Origin: Membranipora membranacea
Lineage: Eukaryota; Bryozoa; Gymnolaemata; Cheilostomatida; Membraniporidae
Direction of reading: 5' to 3'
Assembly: GCA_914767715.1 (NCBI GenBank)
Contig: OU612071.1
Span: 21,451,681 to 21,515,680 of the forward strand
DNA: 64,000 nucleotides
Shown: one piece after another, positions 59,991-64,000 of the stretch
How the letters are laid out: every line of letters begins with the position of its first letter
How positions within the stretch are numbered: position 1 is the first letter of the stretch
Program-made: the position numbers and the translations under genes
Notes under the pieces: generated by a model
Database searches by the model: none
The model's input: the letters and a program-made list of their open reading frames with translations, nothing else
What the model was told of the DNA's origin: nothing

Positions 59991-60059
59991 CATAATCATC
60001 CATTCGAAAACTGAGAGGACAGAGGTTTGCATCGGTCCTATTCACAAATATTTTCAAGA

Positions 60060-60420
60060 GGAAATGAAATTTCTTCCAAATCTTATTGGACCTTCATTCC
60101 AATCATGTCTACAACATAAGCTCATCCAACATAAAACTTCAGCTCGCAAATTCCACAACCAGTTCAGGTCAACGACGGGACTCATATCAAATATTAGCAC
60201 TGTGGAACAAGCTGCCCGACAACTTAACAATCAGTAGAGAGTAGAGAGTCAGGTTGCCTTAAAAACGGCTCTTAAGTGTCACCTCTTGGATTTAAGGTTT
60301 GAACTTTGTTCATCGTAATTTAATTGATTTCCATTGCCGTGTCTTGTATGGCAATTTGGCTTTGCGCCTCGACTAGCTGCGACATTGTCAAAGCTATTGC
60401 GCATGTTGACCTCATCACCA
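60060..60420 (+). mobile_element. LINE 3' terminal fragment
   Basis: Plus strand, with frame changes: A-L-W-N-K-L-P-D-N-L-T-I, then L-K-T-A-L-K-C-H-L-L-D-L-R, then R-L-D-x-L-R-H-C-Q-S-Y-C-A-C. These are the usual last motifs of CR1/Jockey-like ORF2 (LWNxLP, F/LKxxLKxxLL). Confidence 0.7.
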
Positions 60421-60608
60421 CTTTACTCTAATGTTTTTAGTTTCCTATTATCCTAACTTGCTTGCTTGAATAGAAGCCATACCAATAGTTATAAACAATA
60501 GATCTAAAATATCAACTCAAATCGATCAAAATTATGTGATTTGTAAGGAAAGTTAAAACTGGCTTATGGCAGAGTCATCTAGACTATTATACAATGCAGC
60601 TGATAGCA

Positions 60609-60980
60609 TTAAAGGGCAACCAAGTTTTCGCAGCAATGCATTGGTGGGTTGTAAATAATGTGCTAACCAACATCAGCTTTGTGCGTTACACGATGCAAAA
60701 CTCAAAGTAGTTGCTTACTCTAAGCTGGGTAACACTTTTTAGGGGAGGTAACAATACATTGATGTAATGATGATAGAGCACAGGCTAAATAACAACAGGA
60801 ACAGGAAACTGCTCTGTGGTATTCTATACTAGCTGCGTTTGAGTACCTGATGGATGAAATGTTTCACAATAATTCTGGCTGACTTATCATTCGATTTAGA
60901 TTTTGTCTTTTTCCCTATGCAAAAGGTGCAATCTGCTGTTAATCAATGAGAATTTGTTTGAAACCCTGGTTGCCCTTTGA
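60609..60980. mobile_element. TTAA-flanked MITE, copy 2 (inverted relative to copy 1)
   Basis: TTAAAGGGCAACCAAG ... CCTGGTTGCCCTTTGA. The interior matches copy 1 in reverse (gaggtaacaatac, aacaggaacaggaaactg, gaaatgtttcacaa). The right TTAA has become TTGA, so it is older or mutated. Confidence 0.88.
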
Positions 60981-61957
60981 TAAAACCAGTACCAGTATTC
61001 AAAATCCATTGAAAATATTTTGTTGACTATTTCAATATCATTTACAAAGTCAGTAAATATGTGATAATGGTGCTGCCAATACTGGACAGCTTGTTATAAC
61101 TAATGCGCAGCCGCCACAGTCATGATATATTCCAGGCTGCTAAAGTCACACCAGAACCTATCACGGAGCAGTTTCTATCAAAACTAGACCAACTCAAATT
61201 ATTTATATGATTAGCTGCATAAGGGAGAGGGAGACAACAAACTCTAGACCTTTCCAGATCCTGGGTTTTCAAACTTTTAAATCAAGTAAATCACTCACAT
61301 ATGCCATAGTGCAAGAAAAATTGGTGTTTTGTATATTGCTGCTGGGTTGCTTTGATATGAACAATGGTTGCATTTTGCTTTCCTCAACACTTTAATTGTT
61401 GTTTATTTTTAGAAATACTGAAAATAATTAATACAAGTGCTTGCTACATGTCTGACCATTAAGTTGTATCGAGATCATAGATTTGATTCTATGCTACTCA
61501 GTTAGCAGACTTGATAAATATTGGAGCACTGATGTACATAGATAAAATACTTCCAATTGGGTGTCAAACATCAAATGGCTTGAGCGATGAACAGAGAACA
61601 GGGAACACCACACCCCTCAGCGCAGACGTACTAAAATTCAATTTGAGAATATATTCCTTTCACTATGTTTTCAGATGAAATATTGACTCGTAGAACAATT
61701 GTCATTTGAATTGAAGTTGTCCTGCCTTTCATATATTGGGCTCACCTTTTGTCTGGAGTAATTTATATTCAATTAAGTTATGCAAGTGGATCATCATAGA
61801 TCGATGCAAGAAGAGAGTTTTGCAATTTTTTCAATTCATTCATGTAGATGTATTACTAGTTCATAACAAAATGGGCTGATAAAAGTCAGACGCACCAAAA
61901 TCCTGACAAAATAGTGATTTCGCAATAAGAGTTGGACTTAAACATACTAGATGCAGA
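60981..61957. other. No gene recognised
   Basis: Downstream flank of the Asn-Gly-repeat gene. A 62-codon plus-strand frame (61932-62120) overlaps that gene's 3' end on the opposite strand and has no support. Confidence 0.45.
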
Positions 61958-61963
61958 TTTATT
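61958..61963 (-). terminator. Candidate poly(A) signal AATAAA
   Basis: A canonical AATAAA on the minus strand, 135-140 nt after the stop codon of the Asn-Gly-repeat gene. The position is right for cleavage of a short 3' UTR. Confidence 0.5.
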
Positions 61964-63384
61964 TAATATAGTCAATGTGTATTTGAAAGATGCTGATGAA
62001 ACTGTCAGTCAATGGTGTAAAAAGGTCATTTCTTCAAATATTAAATCAGGAACATTCTCTCAATCAGATATTAATCTTCATCCTTTACGATGTGAGTTTA
62101 ACAACAGCAGTACCCAGTAAGAGGATAGCAGTTTTTTCCTTTTCCATTCTCAGACCACCAGAATCTTTCAGGACATATCATCTTCTTAGAAGGAGATGCT
62201 GTTACTGGAGGAGGACAGCACCAACTGGGACTTCTCTTCCAGTTACTATTACTATTGCCATTGTTACCATTTCCGTTACCATTAGAGTATGCATTACCAT
62301 TTCCATTCCCGTTAGTATTTCCATAGTTAGGTTCAACGCAGCTTGGAGTTTTAGCAGAGTTTGCAGTCAGAATCCATCCAATTCTACAGCCGTTGTTGCC
62401 ATTGGCATTGTTACCATTGCCGACATTGCCATTCCCGTTGTTACCATTGAAACTATTTCCATTGTTACCATTCCCATTGTTACCATTGAAACTATTTCCA
62501 TTGTTACCATTCCCATTGTTACCACTGAAGCCATTTCCATTGTCACCATTCCCATTGTTACCATTGAAGCCATTTCCATTGTCACCATTCCCGTTGTTAC
62601 CTAGAGAAAATTGCAATCCTAACGTCAATGACATCACACCACACCATCATGCATTATGCAATTTGAAGCTTTCCTTGTCGTTTGTTTATTGCTATCTCTC
62701 AAAATCCATCATAATAACTAAGTTGAGATGAAGGGGAATTCTATTGGGAGAGAATATTTTACGATTCAGCGGCGATGTCTGATGCATCTATATTTTCACA
62801 ATCATAACTGGCAATCAAATCATGATAGATTCTTCAAAAGATACTCTTAAGATTTTCTTGACTTAATTTCAAATAATGAGTTCAGAATAACTGGCCTGCT
62901 GTGTTTCGAAAACAGTTTCAAATCATGTCAAAGAAAAGTGATGAGATTTTTGCGCTGACAATTTATAGAGTATTGAAATTCAAATACATTTTGTTGTCAG
63001 GAGGTATTTACCGTGGAATTGCACTCTAACTTAGGATTTCATAACACTTACTGTTCCAATTCTGTCCATTCTGCCCTTTAGTTTCACTGACCAGAAAAAC
63101 CACTCCCACAAAACAAATCATCAATGTTCTGTAAAGAGAAACTTAATGTATAAATGCTGGTATAATAAAACTGTGTTGGCCTAAATATCTGTATCATTTT
63201 ACATATGATAACAATAACATTATTTGAACATGTACATTGATTGTGTGGTGATTGTTCTATGAGAGGTTGTTCTTACCTTACTGTTAACCCCATCCTTGTG
63301 TTGATTTATCTCCTATAGTGAGTAAACAGCTGCTTTGATGTACGTTCAATAATGCTAACAATATCAGAGTCCTACCTTTATATA
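61958..63384 (-). CDS. Secreted Asn-Gly-repeat, Cys-rich protein, three exons (198 aa)
   Basis: Coding exons are 63293-63277, 63128-63052 and 62600-62098. Junctions AG|gtaaga, ctttacag|A, ACA|gtaagtg and tttctctag|GT keep frame: AG+A gives Arg and A+GT gives Ser. The protein starts MGLTVRTLMICFVGVVFLVS, a classic signal peptide, with likely cleavage near ETKG/QNG. Mature part: about 85 residues of Asn-Gly repeat with 13-residue units ending in Phe-Asn/Ser-Gly, then a linker with two Cys, a second Asn/Gly/Ser tract, and a C-terminal domain with Cys pattern CC..C..C..CCC (nine Cys in the mature protein, an odd number). Stop TAA is at 62098-62100 and an AATAAA follows at 61958-61963. A TATA box lies about 90 bp upstream of the ATG. 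The model is internally consistent and unbroken. It is probably secreted and disulphide-linked, perhaps a matrix, cuticle or mucus component, but I do not recognise the family and infer no activity. Confidence 0.85.
62393..62600 (-). repeat. 39-bp in-frame coding minisatellite
   Basis: Four to five units of 39 bp (13 codons) encode the Asn-Gly repeats of the secreted protein. Because the unit is a multiple of three, copy-number changes keep the frame. Units differ by a few substitutions (Asp/Asn, Gly/Ser, Asn/Ser). The repeat also opens long spurious frames on both strands. Confidence 0.85.
63376..63384 (-). promoter_or_regulatory. TATA box of the Asn-Gly-repeat gene
   Basis: On the minus strand the sequence reads GGGTATATAAAGG. 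It lies 83-91 bp upstream of the ATG at 63293, which fits a transcription start near 63354 and a 5' UTR of about 60 nt. The exact start is inferred, not seen. Confidence 0.7.
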
Positions 63385-64000
63385 CCCTTGAAACTTGTTA
63401 CATGTGCCGCTTAGTGGATAACTGTCACAAATTTCCTGATATATGTGGGTAATCGGATAATCAAGATTACATTAAGTAGGATTCTCTTGTACAAGGAAAC
63501 AGTATGACATTTTAATTATGATGATTTCCCTGTTGTCGTAGTCAGGCACTTTACAACATGATTATATTAGATTTAGAATTTAATTACCTTTATTTTTGGT
63601 GTGATGGTGATGCAGAGACAGACTATATATTTTCACTTAAATAAAATGGTATGACCAGGAAAAAGTTGACAGGTTTGATAGTATCTAACGATCATTAAAT
63701 CCAAGACCGTGCTTTCCTGAGCCATTTCCTAACCGGAGGTTATTGGTTCTTCGTTGCTAAAACCTATCATTGAATCCAGTTTATTGAGGTGCTTACATTG
63801 CAGCATCAAGGCAATGAACTTGAATGAGCTTGAACCAAAACACTGTGATACTGCTGATTTTCGTTGAGCTCTTTGCCTCCGGCAAATAGAGGTCATAAAA
63901 AATTGAATAGTATAGACCTGCAAGCCTGGAGGCTCTGACAAGCACAAAGGATGAGCTCTCAATCATTGGTAGGGATGCATGTGTTGCAAGTTATAGAAAC
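63385..64000. other. Upstream flank of the Asn-Gly-repeat gene; no gene recognised
   Basis: No further exon was seen. The frame at 63962-63729 (minus) has no recognisable domain. Confidence 0.45.

Noticed and set aside
61990-62731. Plus-strand frames of 204 and 112 codons
   Set aside because: Antisense shadows of the Asn-Gly-repeat exon. The minus-strand model has signal peptide, splice phases, TATA and poly(A) signal.

Overview
This is a eukaryotic nuclear window, almost certainly from an invertebrate animal. It is AT-rich and coding density is very low. There are no operons. Recognisable coding pieces are short exons with GT-AG borders (one conserved GC-AG donor). The exons encode animal extracellular modules (sushi/CCP, thrombospondin type 1, EGF-like, a collagen-like G-K-P/G-R-P repeat), and they lie among non-LTR retrotransposon fragments, P-element, hAT-like and TTAA-flanked elements and many fold-back elements. 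I cannot name the species.

Layout. 0-20 kb: dispersed repeats (three copies of a transposase-like family at 0.3, 0.8 and 7.4 kb), an unrecognised two-exon gene at 5.5-5.8 kb, an 11-bp minisatellite (13.1 kb), a broken unrecognised gene (13.8-14.6 kb), a P-element/THAP9-like transposase pseudogene (15.7-16.25 kb) and an 18-unit, 12-bp CAGCTG array (18.9 kb). 20-42 kb: two near-perfect hairpins sharing one loop sequence (20.8-21.3 kb), a three-exon mobile-element-like gene with frameshifts (24.0-25.9 kb), four LINE remnants, MITEs and a broken EGF-like exon (31.2 kb).

42-50.3 kb, minus strand: a cluster of extracellular-protein pieces. It has a TATA-driven gene with a signal peptide, a Pro/Lys-rich segment and three in-phase sushi exons, but two in-frame stops. 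Next to it is a degenerate, expanded paralogue of its repeat exon, interrupted by a 516-bp hAT-type MITE with a perfect 8-bp target duplication. Upstream are three decayed thrombospondin type 1 exons, between two copies of a long fold-back element.

50-64 kb: more fold-backs, an old segmental duplication, a tRNA 3' half remnant, LINE debris, and at 61.96-63.38 kb the best intact gene: a three-exon, 198-residue secreted protein with Asn-Gly repeats and a nine-cysteine tail, with TATA box and poly(A) signal. I do not recognise its family.

The host genes share minus-strand orientation, signal peptides, small exons and extracellular modules, which suggests a locus for secreted or matrix proteins shaped by local duplication, repeat expansion and decay. 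The sequence does not show what the proteins do.
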